64,000 bases of DNA from Terribium retamae (GTDB taxonomy: Bacteria; Pseudomonadota; Alphaproteobacteria; Rhizobiales; Rhizobiaceae). The first letter of the stretch is position 1. Every line of letters begins with the position of its first letter. Location of the stretch: assembly GCF_022347545.1 (NCBI RefSeq), contig NZ_JAKREW010000003.1:124001-188000 (forward strand). The letters run 5' to 3'. Of this stretch, positions 45,497 through 55,300 are shown in pieces. Under the pieces are notes generated by a model that was not told the DNA's origin, made no database searches, and saw only the letters and a list, made by a program, of their open reading frames with translations. Position numbers and translations under genes: made by a program.

Positions 45497-47404
45497 TCAG
45501 AGGCCTATTCCGCGCGCTTTCAGCGCCAGGGTGATCTCGTCCAAGATGGCAGGATCATCGATGGTTGCCGGCATTTTCCATTCTTCCTTGTCGGCGATCT
45601 TCTGCATGGTGCCGCGCAGGATCTTGCCCGAGCGGGTCTTGGGCAGGCGCTTGACGATCACCACCGTCTTGAAGGCGGCAACAGGACCGATGCGGTCGCG
45701 CACCAGCGTCACTGCTTCCCTTTCCACAGCGCCGTCTTCACGCGAGGCGCCCGCGTTGAGCACGACGAGGCCGAGCGGTACCTGACCCTTCATTGCATCC
45801 GCTACGCCGATGACGGCGCATTCGGCAACGTCGGGATGCTCGGCCAGCACTTCCTCCATGGCGCCGGTAGAAAGACGGTGACCGGCGACATTGATGATGT
45901 CGTCGGTGCGGGCCATCACGAAAAGATAGCCGTCTTCGTCGATCATGCCCGCATCGGCTGTCTTGTAGTAGCCGGGAAACTCATCGAGATAGGCTTGGCG
46001 AAAACGCTTGTCCGCCCCCCACAAGGTCGGCAGGCAGCCGGGCGGCAGCGGCAGTTTCAACACGACGTTGCCGAGAACTCCTGTCTCCAGTTCGTGGCCG
46101 GCATCATCCAGAACCCGGATGTCATAGCCGGGCATCGGCACGCCGGGAGAGCCGTATTTCACCGGCAGCACGCCCATGCCTACAGGGTTCTGGGTGATCG
46201 GCGCCCCCGTCTCCGTTTGCCACCAGTGGTCGATGACCGGCACTTTCAGATGGCGCTCCGCCCATTTGATGGTTTCGGGGTCGGCGCGCTCGCCGGCGAG
46301 GAAAAGCGTGCGGAATTTCGAGAGATCGTAGCCCGATATGAGCGAGCCTTGCGGATCCTGACCCTTGATGGCGCGGAAGGCGGTCGGGGCCGTGAAGAGC
46401 CCTGCGACGCCATGGTCGGCAATGACACGCCAGAAGGCACCGGCATCGGGCGTGCCGACAGGTTTGCCTTCGAACATCACCGTCGTGCAGCCTGCGAGCA
46501 GCGGCGCGTAGACGATATAGGAATGGCCGACCACCCAGCCGACATCCGAGGCTGCCCAGAAGACCTCACCCGGCTTGACGCCGAACTCATTCTCCATGGT
46601 CCACCGCAGCATCACCATATGGCCGCCATTGTCGCGCACCACGCCTTTGGGTTGGCCCGTGGTGCCGGATGTGTAAAGCACATAGAGCGGATCGGTGGCT
46701 GCGACGCGCACGCAGTCGACCCAGGCGCCCGCTGCGCGTTCGCGCGCGACCTGGTCAGCAAGATCAAAGTCGCGGCCAGGGATGAGATCGCAGCGCAGCG
46801 CCTCACGCTGCAGAACAAGACAGGCGTCAGGCTTATGGCGGGCTAGTTCGATGGCACCGTCGAGCAGCGGCTTATAGGGGACGACACGTCCGGGCTCGAT
46901 GCCGCAGGACGCGGATATGATGATTTTCGGAGTCGCGTCATCGATGCGGGTGGCGAGTTCGCGCGCGGCAAAACCGCCGAAGACCACGGAATGGATGGCA
47001 CCAAGGCGAGCGCAGGCGAGCATGGCGATCGCCGCCTCGGGCACCATCGGCAAATAGATGATGACGCGGTCGCCCTTGCGCACCCCCTGGTTCCAGAGGG
47101 CTGAAGCGGTGGCCACGACCTCGCGCATCAGCTCGGCATAGCTATAGCGCGTGACCTTGCCGCTATAGGCACTGTCATGGATCAGCGCGAGCTGGTCGGC
47201 GCGGCCACCGGTAACATGACGGTCGACGGCATTGTAGCAGGTGTTGCAGACGGCGCCGGCAAACCAGCGGCCGTAGACGTCCTCGCGTGGGTCGAAGACG
47301 CGATCCCAGCGGCGATACCAGTCGATCGCCTCCGCCGCCTTGGCCCAGAAGGCATCCGGATCGCGTTTCCAGTCGGCGTAGACCTCATGGTAAGCGCTGG
47401 CCAT
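45497..47404 (-). CDS. prpE: Propionyl-CoA synthetase (acyl-CoA ligase)
   Basis: Activates propionate to propionyl-CoA at the cost of ATP to AMP. The 635-residue protein has the acetyl-CoA synthetase N-terminal domain and the motifs LYVLYTSGTTGQPKGVVRDN, DHWWQTETGAPI, GYLFVMARTDDIINVAGHRL and KTRSGKILRGTM with the catalytic lysine. The PrpE-type opening AYHEVYADWKRDPDAFWAKA distinguishes it from acetyl-CoA synthetase. The frame is open to 47482, but the part beyond 47404 lies in a dispersed repeat; GGGAGGAAACGGGA precedes the ATG at 47404. No methylcitrate genes are adjacent. Confidence 0.9.
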   Translation of the reverse strand: MASAYHEVYADWKRDPDAFWAKAAEAIDWYRRWDRVFDPREDVYGRWFAGAVCNTCYNAVDRHVTGGRADQLALIHDSAYSGKVTRYSYAELMREVVATASALWNQGVRKGDRVIIYLPMVPEAAIAMLACARLGAIHSVVFGGFAARELATRIDDATPKIIISASCGIEPGRVVPYKPLLDGAIELARHKPDACLVLQREALRCDLIPGRDFDLADQVARERAAGAWVDCVRVAATDPLYVLYTSGTTGQPKGVVRDNGGHMVMLRWTMENEFGVKPGEVFWAASDVGWVVGHSYIVYAPLLAGCTTVMFEGKPVGTPDAGAFWRVIADHGVAGLFTAPTAFRAIKGQDPQGSLISGYDLSKFRTLFLAGERADPETIKWAERHLKVPVIDHWWQTETGAPITQNPVGMGVLPVKYGSPGVPMPGYDIRVLDDAGHELETGVLGNVVLKLPLPPGCLPTLWGADKRFRQAYLDEFPGYYKTADAGMIDEDGYLFVMARTDDIINVAGHRLSTGAMEEVLAEHPDVAECAVIGVADAMKGQVPLGLVVLNAGASREDGAVEREAVTLVRDRIGPVAAFKTVVIVKRLPKTRSGKILRGTMQKIADKEEWKMPATIDDPAILDEITLALKARGIGL

Positions 47405-47432
47405 TCCCGTTTCCTCCCTGCTTTTCGTTATC

Positions 47433-47519
47433 GAGCGTTTCCGTTTTTGGACGCGCGGAAACGCTCCATCTTTTGTTTGCATGCAAGTCCCACGGAAAAC
47501 CGTTGCGCGCTTTCCCGGT
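47433..47519. repeat. Dispersed rhizobial repeat, copy C, in prpE leader
   Basis: The minus strand reads GGGAAAGCGCGCAACGGTTT then TCCGTGGGACTTGCATGCAA and ACAAAAGATGGAGCG, matching copy A (AAAGCG-GCA-CGGTTTTCCGT and AAACAAAGA-G-AGCG). Its distal part is a perfect 11-bp hairpin, GAGCGTTTCCG with CGGAAACGCTC (47433-47443, 47456-47466). It lies immediately upstream of prpE, so prpE mRNA probably carries this structure in its leader. Confidence 0.75.
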
Positions 47520-47632
47520 CTGCTTGACAGGAAATCTAGCGTCTGCGTGCCGTCAGCGTCTATCTGACTAAGGATGGTGGTCGGTGTTGCGCAGCCTTTG
47601 ACAGCTGGCCTGCGTCCTGATCAAAAGCGGCG

Positions 47633-47794
47633 ATGTCGAAGCTGCTCGCGCTTATCATTCTCGCCATGATGGCCATCCAGGTCATCAAGCCGCTTGGCCT
47701 TCCAGGGCTCAAGCGCCGGCGCGACTGCTGGAAGCTTGCCGTCGCCGCACTTGCCGCCATTTCGATGACGGCACTGCTCGGCCACCAGTGGTAA
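47633..47794 (+). CDS. Putative small membrane protein (53 residues)
   Basis: A short open frame, MSKLLALIILAMMAIQVIKP then LGLPGLKRRRDCWKLAVAAL and AAISMTALLGHQW. Two hydrophobic helices flank the positive turn KRRRDCWK, consistent with a small inner-membrane protein. It stands between divergent prpE and convergent SGNH hydrolase, ending 13 bases before the latter. The ribosome binding site is weak. I have no family for it; I call it because of the membrane topology and the absence of other use for this gap. Confidence 0.5.
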   Translation: MSKLLALIILAMMAIQVIKPLGLPGLKRRRDCWKLAVAALAAISMTALLGHQW

Positions 47795-47806
47795 GCGCGA
47801 GCGCCG

Positions 47807-48541
47807 TCAGGCAGACGGGGTCTCGTCGTCTTCCAGCACAAAACGCAGCAGATGCTCGGCCCAGGCACGGTAGCCCGCTGCCGAGGCATGGAAGCCGTCG
47901 CTGGCGAAACCGGCTTGCGGATTGGTGATGGGCAGACGCGACGCAGGCACGGCACCGCGCTCGTAACAGAGCCGCGTGCCCATGCGGTTTACCTCCTGCG
48001 CGCGGATTTCCAGGATCTTGCCGAGCAAAGGAGGCATTGCCGGCGCACGCGTGAATTCCAGCACTGGCGACCATACCACACGCGCTTCCGGCCATTTCGC
48101 ACGCAGCGCATAAAGCAGGCCGCCGAATTCTCTCTTGAAGCGCGGCACCGAGTGGAAATTCTTGGTGTCGTTGGTGCCGATGCAGAGCACGATATGCGTC
48201 CAGGCGTCGGCCGACAGGTTGGGCAGGACGTGGTCGCGGATCTGGCCGGAGGTTGCCGAATTGAAGCCGGCGGCACGCCAGCGGACGGCTTGACCGGTCT
48301 TTTCCGAGATCAGCGTGGCCAGTTGGGCGGCCAAGCCATCCTCGGAACGGCCGATACCGACCGAGGCGGCAGATGAATCGCCCAGCACCAGCAGCGAGAG
48401 CGGCGGTTTTTTGCCGGTGATCTCATGCATGACCGGGCCCGACGCCGGAAGCATGCGGGTGGTGCGGCGGCGCACGCCAAGGCCCTGCCAGACATAGGCG
48501 GGCAGGGCGAACCAGGTAAGCAGGGCGGCGATGCGGGACAT
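47807..48541 (-). CDS. SGNH/GDSL-family hydrolase
   Basis: A 244-residue lipase/esterase-like enzyme. The N-terminal hydrophobic segment (ALLTWFALPAYVWQGLG) suggests an export signal or anchor. Block I is SLLVLGDSSAASVGIG with the catalytic Ser, block III is IVLCIGTNDTKNFH and block V DGFHASAAGYRAWAEHLL with Asp and His. Such proteins remove acyl groups from sugars, lipids or peptidoglycan. The gene stands alone; 116 bases separate it from the DUF899 gene upstream on the same strand. Confidence 0.82.
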   Translation of the reverse strand: MSRIAALLTWFALPAYVWQGLGVRRRTTRMLPASGPVMHEITGKKPPLSLLVLGDSSAASVGIGRSEDGLAAQLATLISEKTGQAVRWRAAGFNSATSGQIRDHVLPNLSADAWTHIVLCIGTNDTKNFHSVPRFKREFGGLLYALRAKWPEARVVWSPVLEFTRAPAMPPLLGKILEIRAQEVNRMGTRLCYERGAVPASRLPITNPQAGFASDGFHASAAGYRAWAEHLLRFVLEDDETPSA

Positions 48542-48657
48542 GGCAGGCTCGATTGCGATGAAGAGCCAAGCCTTAGCGCAGGACAGGCGACAGATGAATA
48601 GCGTGTCTGTGCACGACCGGCTGCCGCAACGTCAGTACGAGCCAAATGGACGCGGCT

Positions 48658-49395
48658 CTAGTGGCAGCAGTTGCCGTGCTTCGGGATGTCCTCGTATTCG
48701 TCGTGCAGGCGCACCCAGTCGATCATGCCGTAATAGGGGCCGTTTTCGTTGCGGCCCTTCGGCGTCATGTCGAGATAGTCGTAGGTCGTGATCAGCGGCT
48801 CGCCACCGCGCGCCCGCGACACGAAGGTGAGAAAGATGTTGCCGGCATCGTCTTTGAAAAAGACGCTGATACCGGGCAGATCGCGAATGGTGATCGGGCG
48901 TGTCTCGAAATTGTAGACCGTCTCACCGGCGGCGATCTGCTTGTCGGTGTAGGAGACCTGCATGTCGAAATTGAAGTCACTGGCAAAAGACGACACCATG
49001 TCGAACTTCCAGCCCATGCGTGTCTTGAACGGCAGCAGTTCGGCAAGCGGCGCTCGTGCCACCACCACGAGCGAGACGTCGTGATGGCGTAGATGCTGGT
49101 TGGCGCCGTCGATATGGTCGCACAGGAATGAACAGCCTTCGCAGTAGCGGTTGCTGTCCGGCCCGAGCATGAAATGATAGACGATCAGCTGGCTGTTCTT
49201 TCCGAACAGGTCGACGAGATCTTTCGGTCCGGCCTCGGTCTCGAAGACATAATCCTTGCGTATCTTCAGCCAGGGCAATTCGCGCCGTTCCGCGGCGATC
49301 TTATCGCGAAGGCGCGTCAGCTCCTTCTCGCGTTTCAGATGTTCCTTGTGGGCACGAAACCACTCATCCTGCGGGACGATCTTGGGCTTGGACAT
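48658..49395 (-). CDS. DUF899 thioredoxin-like protein
   Basis: A cytosolic protein of 245 residues of the DUF899 family, related to AhpC/TSA thioredoxin folds. The conserved middle reads LIVYHFMLGPDSNRYCEGCS, with CEGC standing where the CxxC of thioredoxins lies, then FLCDHIDGANQHLRHHDVSL. The C-terminus ends HGNCCH. The longest frame begins at 49500, but the ATG at 49395 has AAGGAGC before it and begins the conserved MSKPKIVPQDEWFRAHKE. No partner is evident; function unknown. Confidence 0.83.
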   Translation of the reverse strand: MSKPKIVPQDEWFRAHKEHLKREKELTRLRDKIAAERRELPWLKIRKDYVFETEAGPKDLVDLFGKNSQLIVYHFMLGPDSNRYCEGCSFLCDHIDGANQHLRHHDVSLVVVARAPLAELLPFKTRMGWKFDMVSSFASDFNFDMQVSYTDKQIAAGETVYNFETRPITIRDLPGISVFFKDDAGNIFLTFVSRARGGEPLITTYDYLDMTPKGRNENGPYYGMIDWVRLHDEYEDIPKHGNCCH

Positions 49396-49498
49396 GGACT
49401 TGCTCCTTTCTCCATCGTCCAAGGACGTGCGGGAGCCTGACTTTTCGACATCGGCGATGAAATATTTTTCGGCCGGCGAGATTGTACCGTCCATAAAC

Positions 49499-49523
49499 AA
49501 AAACCCGGGCGCGTGGCCCGGGT
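49499..49523 (-). terminator. Terminator of fbaB
   Basis: On the minus strand, ACCCGGGC-CACGC-GCCCGGGT (49503-49523, 8-bp stem) is followed by a T-run (TTTTTG from 49503 down to 49499). It lies 45 bases after the fbaB stop and just upstream of DUF899. Confidence 0.85.
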
Positions 49524-49567
49524 CTCGAGAAGCGATTAGAGCGCCGCGCGTCTATGCGGCGTGTGCT

Positions 49568-50479
49568 TCATGCTGCCTTTTTGGCTCTGGACGCTTCGAA
49601 GATGCTGTCGATCGCCGAGCCCAACGCGGCATTGAACTCGCTGTCGCTCTGGCCAGCCGACAGGCCCTCGGTCAAGGCGCGGGAGAAGCTGGCAATCATG
49701 CCGTCATTCTGCTTGAGCTTCGCATTGGCATCGTCGCGGGAATAGCCCCCGGACAAGGCAACAACGCGCATCACGCGCGGATCGTCAACCAGCGGCTTGT
49801 AGAGGTTCGCCTTGGTCGGCAGGGTCAGCTTCAGCATGACCTGTTTGCCCGCCGGCACTTCGTCGAGATGCTTGCGGATTTCAGCAAGCAGAATGTCCTC
49901 GGCTTCCGCCTTGTCGGAGATCGAAATCGTGACTTCCGGCTCGATGATCGGGACGAGGCCGTGCGCCAAGACCTGCTTGCCGACCACGAATTGCTGCTTG
50001 ACGACAGCGGCGATACCTTTCGAATTTGCGGCATCGATCACCGAGCGTTCTTTCGTGCCGAAGATCCCCTTGGCGACTGCGCGCTTCAGCAGCGCGTCGA
50101 GATTCGGCATCGGCTTCATCAGCTTGACGCCGTCCTGAGCCTCGGCCAGCCCCTGATCGATCTTGAGGAAAGGCACGACATGGCGCTTTTCCCAAAGATA
50201 TTGCGCCGTCGGCGTGCCGTCGATGTCGCGGTCCATGGTCTGCTCGAACAGGATCGCACCCATGACCTTGTCGCCGGTGAAGGCAGGCGACTTGATGATA
50301 CGGGTGCGCATCTGATGAACGAGGTCAAACATTTCAGCATCATTCGACCAGGCGCTTTCGTCGACGCCATAAAGCTTGAGCGCCTTCGGCGTGGAGCCGC
50401 CGGACTGATCGAGCGCTGCAATGAAGCCGTCCTTGTGTGCGGCCTGCGCAGCCATGTCCTTGTTCATCTCACCACTCAT
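49568..50479 (-). CDS. fbaB: Fructose-bisphosphate aldolase, class I
   Basis: Cleaves fructose-1,6-bisphosphate into two triose phosphates using a Schiff-base lysine and no metal. The 303-residue protein begins [20 protein letters not shown] and shows [50 protein letters not shown] and [14 protein letters not shown] with the active-site lysine. The class-I form for rhizobia is normal. RBS GGAGGCAGTAG precedes the ATG. It follows pgk on the same strand with 260 bases between; the gap carries AATCGATT at 50553-50560, so fbaB has its own regulated promoter. A T-rich terminator closes it. Confidence 0.92.
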   Translation of the reverse strand: MSGEMNKDMAAQAAHKDGFIAALDQSGGSTPKALKLYGVDESAWSNDAEMFDLVHQMRTRIIKSPAFTGDKVMGAILFEQTMDRDIDGTPTAQYLWEKRHVVPFLKIDQGLAEAQDGVKLMKPMPNLDALLKRAVAKGIFGTKERSVIDAANSKGIAAVVKQQFVVGKQVLAHGLVPIIEPEVTISISDKAEAEDILLAEIRKHLDEVPAGKQVMLKLTLPTKANLYKPLVDDPRVMRVVALSGGYSRDDANAKLKQNDGMIASFSRALTEGLSAGQSDSEFNAALGSAIDSIFEASRAKKAA

Positions 50480-50550
50480 CTACTGCCTCCTGATTGTCTG
50501 CCCGGGCGAATATCAGAAGAGTTTTTGCGATGGAATGCCAGCAAAAACCT

Positions 50551-50564
50551 TGAATCGATTGAAA
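50551..50564. promoter_or_regulatory. AATCGATT site upstream of fbaB
   Basis: TTGAATCGATTGAA (50550-50563, counted by hand) is a near-palindrome around AATCGATT. It lies about 75 bases before the fbaB start codon, on the promoter side. The octamer is shared with the pyk and tkt upstream regions. Confidence 0.5.
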
Positions 50565-50739
50565 GATATCAATTGAGATGTGGAAGTGTTTCATCGCGCA
50601 CGAAGCAAGATAAGCGCAACTTGAAGCGGAACGCGATCACGATGAGATCGGCGCTCCGCTCTACCTCTATGGTTTGCCGCATGTCTCATCCGAGGGTCTG
50701 CAGCTTTGCTTCGCTGGCTCTCGGTTCAAGACAATGCCC

Positions 50740-51936
50740 TCAGGCTTTCAGCACCTCGACACCCGGCAGAGGCTTGCCTTCCATCCATTCCAGGAAGGCG
50801 CCACCGGCGGTCGAGACATATGTGAAGTCGTCGGCAACACCGGCATGGTTGAGCGCGGCAACCGTATCGCCGCCGCCTGCCACCGAAACCAGCCTGCCGG
50901 CTTTGGTCCGCGCGGCCGCATGCCTGGCGGCCGAAACGGTCGCCTTGTCGAACGGTTCGATCTCGAAGGCGCCGAGCGGGCCGTTCCAAACTAGGGTGGC
51001 GGCGCGGTCGATCCACTGGTTGACAGCCTCTACCGTCTTTTCGCCAACGTCGAGGATCATGGCATCTGCCGGCACGCTATCGATGGCGACCGTCTCGTTG
51101 GCAGCTCCTGCCTTGAATTCACGCGCGACAACGCCGTCCACCGGCAGGATGATGGCACAGCCGGCTGTGGCCGCCTCGATCATGATCTGTTTGGCTGTGT
51201 TGGCGAGATCGTGCTCGCATAGCGATTTGCCGACATCGGTGCCGCGAGCCGCAAGAAAAGTGTTTGCCATGCCACCGCCGATAACCAGGGCATCGACCTT
51301 CTTCACCAGGTTCATAAGCAGGTCGATCTTGGTCGAGACCTTGGCGCCACCGACAATGGCGATGACCGGCTTGACCGGTGCGCCGAGCCCCTTCTCCAAC
51401 GCTTCCAGTTCCGCCTGCATGGTGCGGCCGGCATAGGCCGGCAAGGCGCGGGCAAGTCCTTCGGTCGAGCAATGGGCGCGATGCGCGGCGGAGAAGGCAT
51501 CGTTGACATAGATGTCGCCGAGGGCCGCGAACTGTTCCGTCAGCGCGGGGTCGTTCTTTTCCTCACCCTTGTAGAAGCGGGTGTTTTCGAGAAGCAGCAC
51601 GTCACCGTTGTTGAGCGCGGCGACCGCCTGTTCGGCCTTCTCGCCAACGCAATCTTCCGCGAATGCAACCGGGCGGCCGAGCACCTCCGCGGTGGCTGCC
51701 GCGATCGGGCGCAATGACAGCTCCGGCGCGGGGCCATCCTTCGGGCGACCGAAATGGGCAAGCAGGATGACCCTTGCCCCTTTGTCCGACAGTTCCTTGA
51801 TGGTGGGAACGACGCGTTCGATACGGGTCAAGTCGGTGACCTTGCCGTCGGCGACCGGCACGTTGAGATCGACGCGTACCAGCACGCGCTTGCCGCTCAC
51901 GTCGCTGAGGTCGTCCAGTGTCTTGAAGTCAGCCAT
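50740..51936 (-). CDS. pgk: Phosphoglycerate kinase
   Basis: Transfers phosphate from 1,3-bisphosphoglycerate to ADP. The protein has 398 residues. It begins [20 protein letters not shown] with [15 protein letters not shown], the family signature, and shows [26 protein letters not shown], and the nucleotide loop [15 protein letters not shown]. The frame is open to 52014, but the ATG at 51936 is the natural start. It lies between the K+/H+ antiporter gene and fbaB on the same strand. Identity is certain. Confidence 0.95.
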   Translation of the reverse strand: MADFKTLDDLSDVSGKRVLVRVDLNVPVADGKVTDLTRIERVVPTIKELSDKGARVILLAHFGRPKDGPAPELSLRPIAAATAEVLGRPVAFAEDCVGEKAEQAVAALNNGDVLLLENTRFYKGEEKNDPALTEQFAALGDIYVNDAFSAAHRAHCSTEGLARALPAYAGRTMQAELEALEKGLGAPVKPVIAIVGGAKVSTKIDLLMNLVKKVDALVIGGGMANTFLAARGTDVGKSLCEHDLANTAKQIMIEAATAGCAIILPVDGVVAREFKAGAANETVAIDSVPADAMILDVGEKTVEAVNQWIDRAATLVWNGPLGAFEIEPFDKATVSAARHAAARTKAGRLVSVAGGGDTVAALNHAGVADDFTYVSTAGGAFLEWMEGKPLPGVEVLKA

Positions 51937-52026
51937 GTGAGTCCCTTTCCAAAAGATGCCGGACCTTACCGGCCAAAACCGAGGATGCAAGGTTTGAGGC
52001 GCGAGAGGCGCCAAATATCTCGCACC

Positions 52027-53925
52027 TTATGCCGGTTGCTGCGCGTCGTCGGGCTTGCGCGCGACCTCGTCCGACGCGCTTTCGGCAACTTTGTCTTCGG
52101 GCGGGGTCGGTGATTTCGTCGGTTTGCGCAGGTTGCGGATGAAGCCCGCTATGCGATCGAAAAGTTCGCCACCGCTGAGGAAGACGGGGACCCGCGCCAC
52201 CGGCGCAGTCGGTTCGAAGGAAAGGCCGAGGCTGGTGATGCGGCCCTTGTCGTCGACGTCGCGCACGATCAGTTCGATCGATCCCAAAGAGACGCGATCG
52301 GCATATTCGGCGTGGCCGTCCAGGCGCTCCGTGACCAGCCCGCCGATGGTGAGCTTGCGCTCCTCTTCGGTCAGGCCCGGGCCGTAGGCCAATTCCAGTT
52401 CCTCCGCTGGCCGTGCAGGGTCGACGGCGAAAGCACCGAAAAAGTCGGCATCCTCGGGATCGACCACCGCGCGGCTGGCGAACAGCTTGTCTATCAGGCG
52501 CGGATAACGATCCGGCACGAAGATATAGACGTTATCGCCCGCCTGCAGGCGTCCCATGTCCTGGAAACGCATGGAACGGCCATCACGTACCACCAGCGAG
52601 GGTCGTGCCCAGCGCGGAATGCGCTCGCCCCGCGCCACCGGGCTGCCGGCAACGACACGATAGGCGAGCAGCTCGTGATGGGCGGAACCCGGCAATTCGA
52701 GCTCGACCTTGTCGAGCGGACCGATGCGCGCCGGCACGATGAGGCCGAGGCGGCGGGCGAGCGGTCCGACCGTCCAGCCCTGTACCACCAGCGACACCAG
52801 CACGATGATGAAGGCGGCATTGAAGATCATGCGGCCATGTTCCAATCCGCCAAGCAGCGGCGTGATGGCGAGAAGGATCGAGACGGCACCGCGCAACCCG
52901 ACCCACGACACGAAAGCGACTTCCGGGCGGGGTAGGCGGAAAGGCAGCAGGCAGAGCCACACCGCCAGCGGTCTGGCCACAAAGATCAGGAACAGGCCGA
53001 GCAGGATGGCCGGCAGCAGAATCGTCGGAAACTGGGATGGCGTGGCGAACAGGCCGAGCACCAGGAACATGATGATCTGCGCAAGCCATGACATGCCATC
53101 CTGGAAGCGCTTCAAAATGGTCACGGCGCGGATGTCGGAATTGCCGGCGACGAGGCCCGCCAGATAGACCGCGAGAAAGCCGGAGCCGCCAACGGCGCCG
53201 GCGGCGGCGAAGACCATGAGCGACAAAGTGAGCACGAAGATCGGCAGCAGGCCGTGATCGAGATTGAGCCGGTCGACAAGGCGCACGATGGCCATGCCGC
53301 CGACTATGCCGACGGCGGCGCCCAGGCCCATATTCAAAACAAAGCCGAGAGCGAGGTCGGCGAGCAAGACCGGTGCTTCGGGATTGGCGCCGGCTGCTAT
53401 GACTTCGACCAGTGTGATGGTGAGGAAGATGGCGATCGGGTCGTTGGTGCCGGATTCCACCTCCAGCGTCGAACGCACGCGTTCGCGCAGATTGATCTCG
53501 CCCGCGCGCAGCAGGAAGAAGACGGCGGCCGCGTCGGTCGAGGCGACCGAGGCGCCAAGCAGGAACGATTCCAGCCAATTCAGGTCCAATAGGTAGAAGG
53601 CCGCAGCGCCGAAAACGGCAGTGGTCAGCACGACACCGATCGTGGCCAGAGACAGGGCCGGGCCGGCGGCCTGGCGCAGCACCTTGAGCGGCGTGCCGAA
53701 GCCGGAATCGAACAGGATGACGGCAAGCGCCAGCGAGCCGACGAAATAGGCGACATTGGCATTGTCAAAGGTGATGCCCAGGCCATCGACGCCGGTCGCG
53801 AGGCCGATGCCAAGGAAGAGCAGAAGGAGAGGGGCGCCGAAACGAAAGGCGATCAGGCTCGAAAACGCGGCGGCCACCACCAGTCCGGTGCCAATCAGCG
53901 TCGCGAGGTAGATCGCGTGCTCCAT
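52027..53925 (-). CDS. Potassium/proton antiporter (CPA1, NhaP2/CvrA type)
   Basis: A membrane antiporter of about 632 residues. Twelve to thirteen helices occupy residues 1-395; the segment RVRSTLEVESGTNDPIAIFL and GEINLRERV contain the ND pair needed for cation binding in CPA1 proteins. A cytosolic TrkA-C domain (VVRDGRSMRFQDMGRLQAGD) and a CorC/HlyC-like domain (about residues 500-600) follow. The frame is open far upstream to 54192, but the ATG at 53925 starts at the first helix. It splits pgk from gap, which is unusual for a glycolytic cluster. Confidence 0.87.
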   Translation of the reverse strand: MEHAIYLATLIGTGLVVAAAFSSLIAFRFGAPLLLLFLGIGLATGVDGLGITFDNANVAYFVGSLALAVILFDSGFGTPLKVLRQAAGPALSLATIGVVLTTAVFGAAAFYLLDLNWLESFLLGASVASTDAAAVFFLLRAGEINLRERVRSTLEVESGTNDPIAIFLTITLVEVIAAGANPEAPVLLADLALGFVLNMGLGAAVGIVGGMAIVRLVDRLNLDHGLLPIFVLTLSLMVFAAAGAVGGSGFLAVYLAGLVAGNSDIRAVTILKRFQDGMSWLAQIIMFLVLGLFATPSQFPTILLPAILLGLFLIFVARPLAVWLCLLPFRLPRPEVAFVSWVGLRGAVSILLAITPLLGGLEHGRMIFNAAFIIVLVSLVVQGWTVGPLARRLGLIVPARIGPLDKVELELPGSAHHELLAYRVVAGSPVARGERIPRWARPSLVVRDGRSMRFQDMGRLQAGDNVYIFVPDRYPRLIDKLFASRAVVDPEDADFFGAFAVDPARPAEELELAYGPGLTEEERKLTIGGLVTERLDGHAEYADRVSLGSIELIVRDVDDKGRITSLGLSFEPTAPVARVPVFLSGGELFDRIAGFIRNLRKPTKSPTPPEDKVAESASDEVARKPDDAQQPA

Positions 53926-54077
53926 GCTGTCTCGTCCCCTCTTTCGCTCCTGGATTCCCGCTTTAAGCGAGAGTGGGGCGAAGACATGGCGGGTGCAAGG
54001 CGTGACGATGATTTTTTGGCCTAGTACGCTGACTTTCATGCTTTTTTTGCGCCCGCGCGAACATGCGGGGCCAAACG

Positions 54078-54103
54078 AAAAACGCCCGGCAGGGCCGGGC
54101 GTT
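54078..54103 (-). terminator. Terminator of gap
   Basis: AACGCCCGGC-AGG-GCCGGGCGTT (54081-54103, 10-bp perfect stem) is followed on the minus strand by TTTCGTTTGG. It lies 29 bases after the gap stop and before the antiporter gene, so tkt-gap and the antiporter are separate transcripts. Confidence 0.85.
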
Positions 54104-54131
54104 TCGCAAAGCGTGAAGGCGAAGCTTCCGA

Positions 54132-55142
54132 TCAGGCGATCGTCTTGCCCATGGCAACAGCGGTGTCGGCCATGCGGTTGGAGAAGCCCCATTCATTGTC
54201 ATACCAGGACATGACACGCACCAGATTGCCGTCGATGACCTTGGTCTGGTCAAGCGCGAAGGTCGAGGAGTGCGGGTCGTGGTTGAGATCGACCGAGACG
54301 AGCGGGTCCTTGGTGTAGGCGAGAATGCCCTTGAGCGAACCGTCGGCAGCGGCAACCAATGCTGCATTGACCTCTTCGACGGTGACCGGCTTCTTGGCCA
54401 CGAACTTGAAGTCGATGACGGAGACGTTCGGGGTCGGCACGCGGATCGACACGCCGTCCAGCTTGCCCTTGAGCTCCGGCAACACCAGGCCGACAGCCTT
54501 GGCCGCGCCCGTCGAGGTCGGGATCATCGACATGGCCGCGGCCCGAGCGCGGTAAAGGTCCTTGTGCATGGTGTCCAGCGTCGGCTGGTCGCCGGTATAG
54601 GCGTGGATCGTCGTCATGAAGCCCTTTTCGATGCCGAAGGCGTCGTTGAGCACCTTGGCCACCGGCGCCAGGCAGTTGGTGGTGCAGGAGGCGTTGGAGA
54701 TGACGATATGATCCTTGGTGATCTTGTCGTGGTTGACGCCGTAGACGACGGTGAGGTCGGCGCCGTCGGCAGGAGCCGAGACGATCACGCGCTTGGCGCC
54801 GGCGGTCAGATGCGCCGAGGCTTTTTCCTTCGAGGTGAAGATGCCCGTGCATTCGAGCGCGATGTCGACATTGAGTTCCTTCCAGGGAAGCTGGGCAGGA
54901 TCCTTGACTGCGGTGACCTTGATCTTCTCCTGGCCAATGACGATCTGGTCGCCCTCGACCTTCACCTCATGCGGGAAGCGGCCGTGAACGCTGTCGTAGC
55001 GCAGCAGGTGGGCGTTGGTCTCAACCGGGCCGAGATCGTTGACGGCAACGACGACGATGTCCTTGCGGCCGGACTCGTAGATGGCGCGCAAAATGTTGCG
55101 GCCGATACGGCCAAACCCATTGATGGCAACTCTGACGGTCAT
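54132..55142 (-). CDS. gap: Glyceraldehyde-3-phosphate dehydrogenase (type I)
   Basis: Oxidises glyceraldehyde-3-phosphate to 1,3-bisphosphoglycerate with NAD. The 336-residue protein begins [20 protein letters not shown]. The catalytic cysteine is in [20 protein letters not shown], and the substrate-binding [20 protein letters not shown] follows. Length and motifs are standard. It lies downstream of tkt with a 158-base gap holding one hairpin, and ahead of the antiporter gene. Identity is certain. Confidence 0.95.
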   Translation of the reverse strand: MTVRVAINGFGRIGRNILRAIYESGRKDIVVVAVNDLGPVETNAHLLRYDSVHGRFPHEVKVEGDQIVIGQEKIKVTAVKDPAQLPWKELNVDIALECTGIFTSKEKASAHLTAGAKRVIVSAPADGADLTVVYGVNHDKITKDHIVISNASCTTNCLAPVAKVLNDAFGIEKGFMTTIHAYTGDQPTLDTMHKDLYRARAAAMSMIPTSTGAAKAVGLVLPELKGKLDGVSIRVPTPNVSVIDFKFVAKKPVTVEEVNAALVAAADGSLKGILAYTKDPLVSVDLNHDPHSSTFALDQTKVIDGNLVRVMSWYDNEWGFSNRMADTAVAMGKTIA

Positions 55143-55271
55143 GTGTTTCTCCCGGGGAGCGTGAACAGGCGGATGAAAAGGTCCGCCGCCTCAATAAAGG
55201 CGGGCGGCAAAAATATCCAGTCGCCCGGCCTGTAGGCTAATCGTTTCAGTCGGCTGGTGCGACGAAACGGC

Positions 55272-55291
55272 CCGGCGGATGCCTCCGCCGG
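55272..55291 (-). terminator. Hairpin between tkt and gap
   Basis: CCGGCGGA-TGCC-TCCGCCGG is a perfect 8-bp stem just after the tkt stop codon, on the transcribed strand. The following GGCCGTTTCG lacks a T-run, so it may only attenuate transcription into gap. Confidence 0.55.
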
Positions 55292-55300
55292 AAAGAATAA

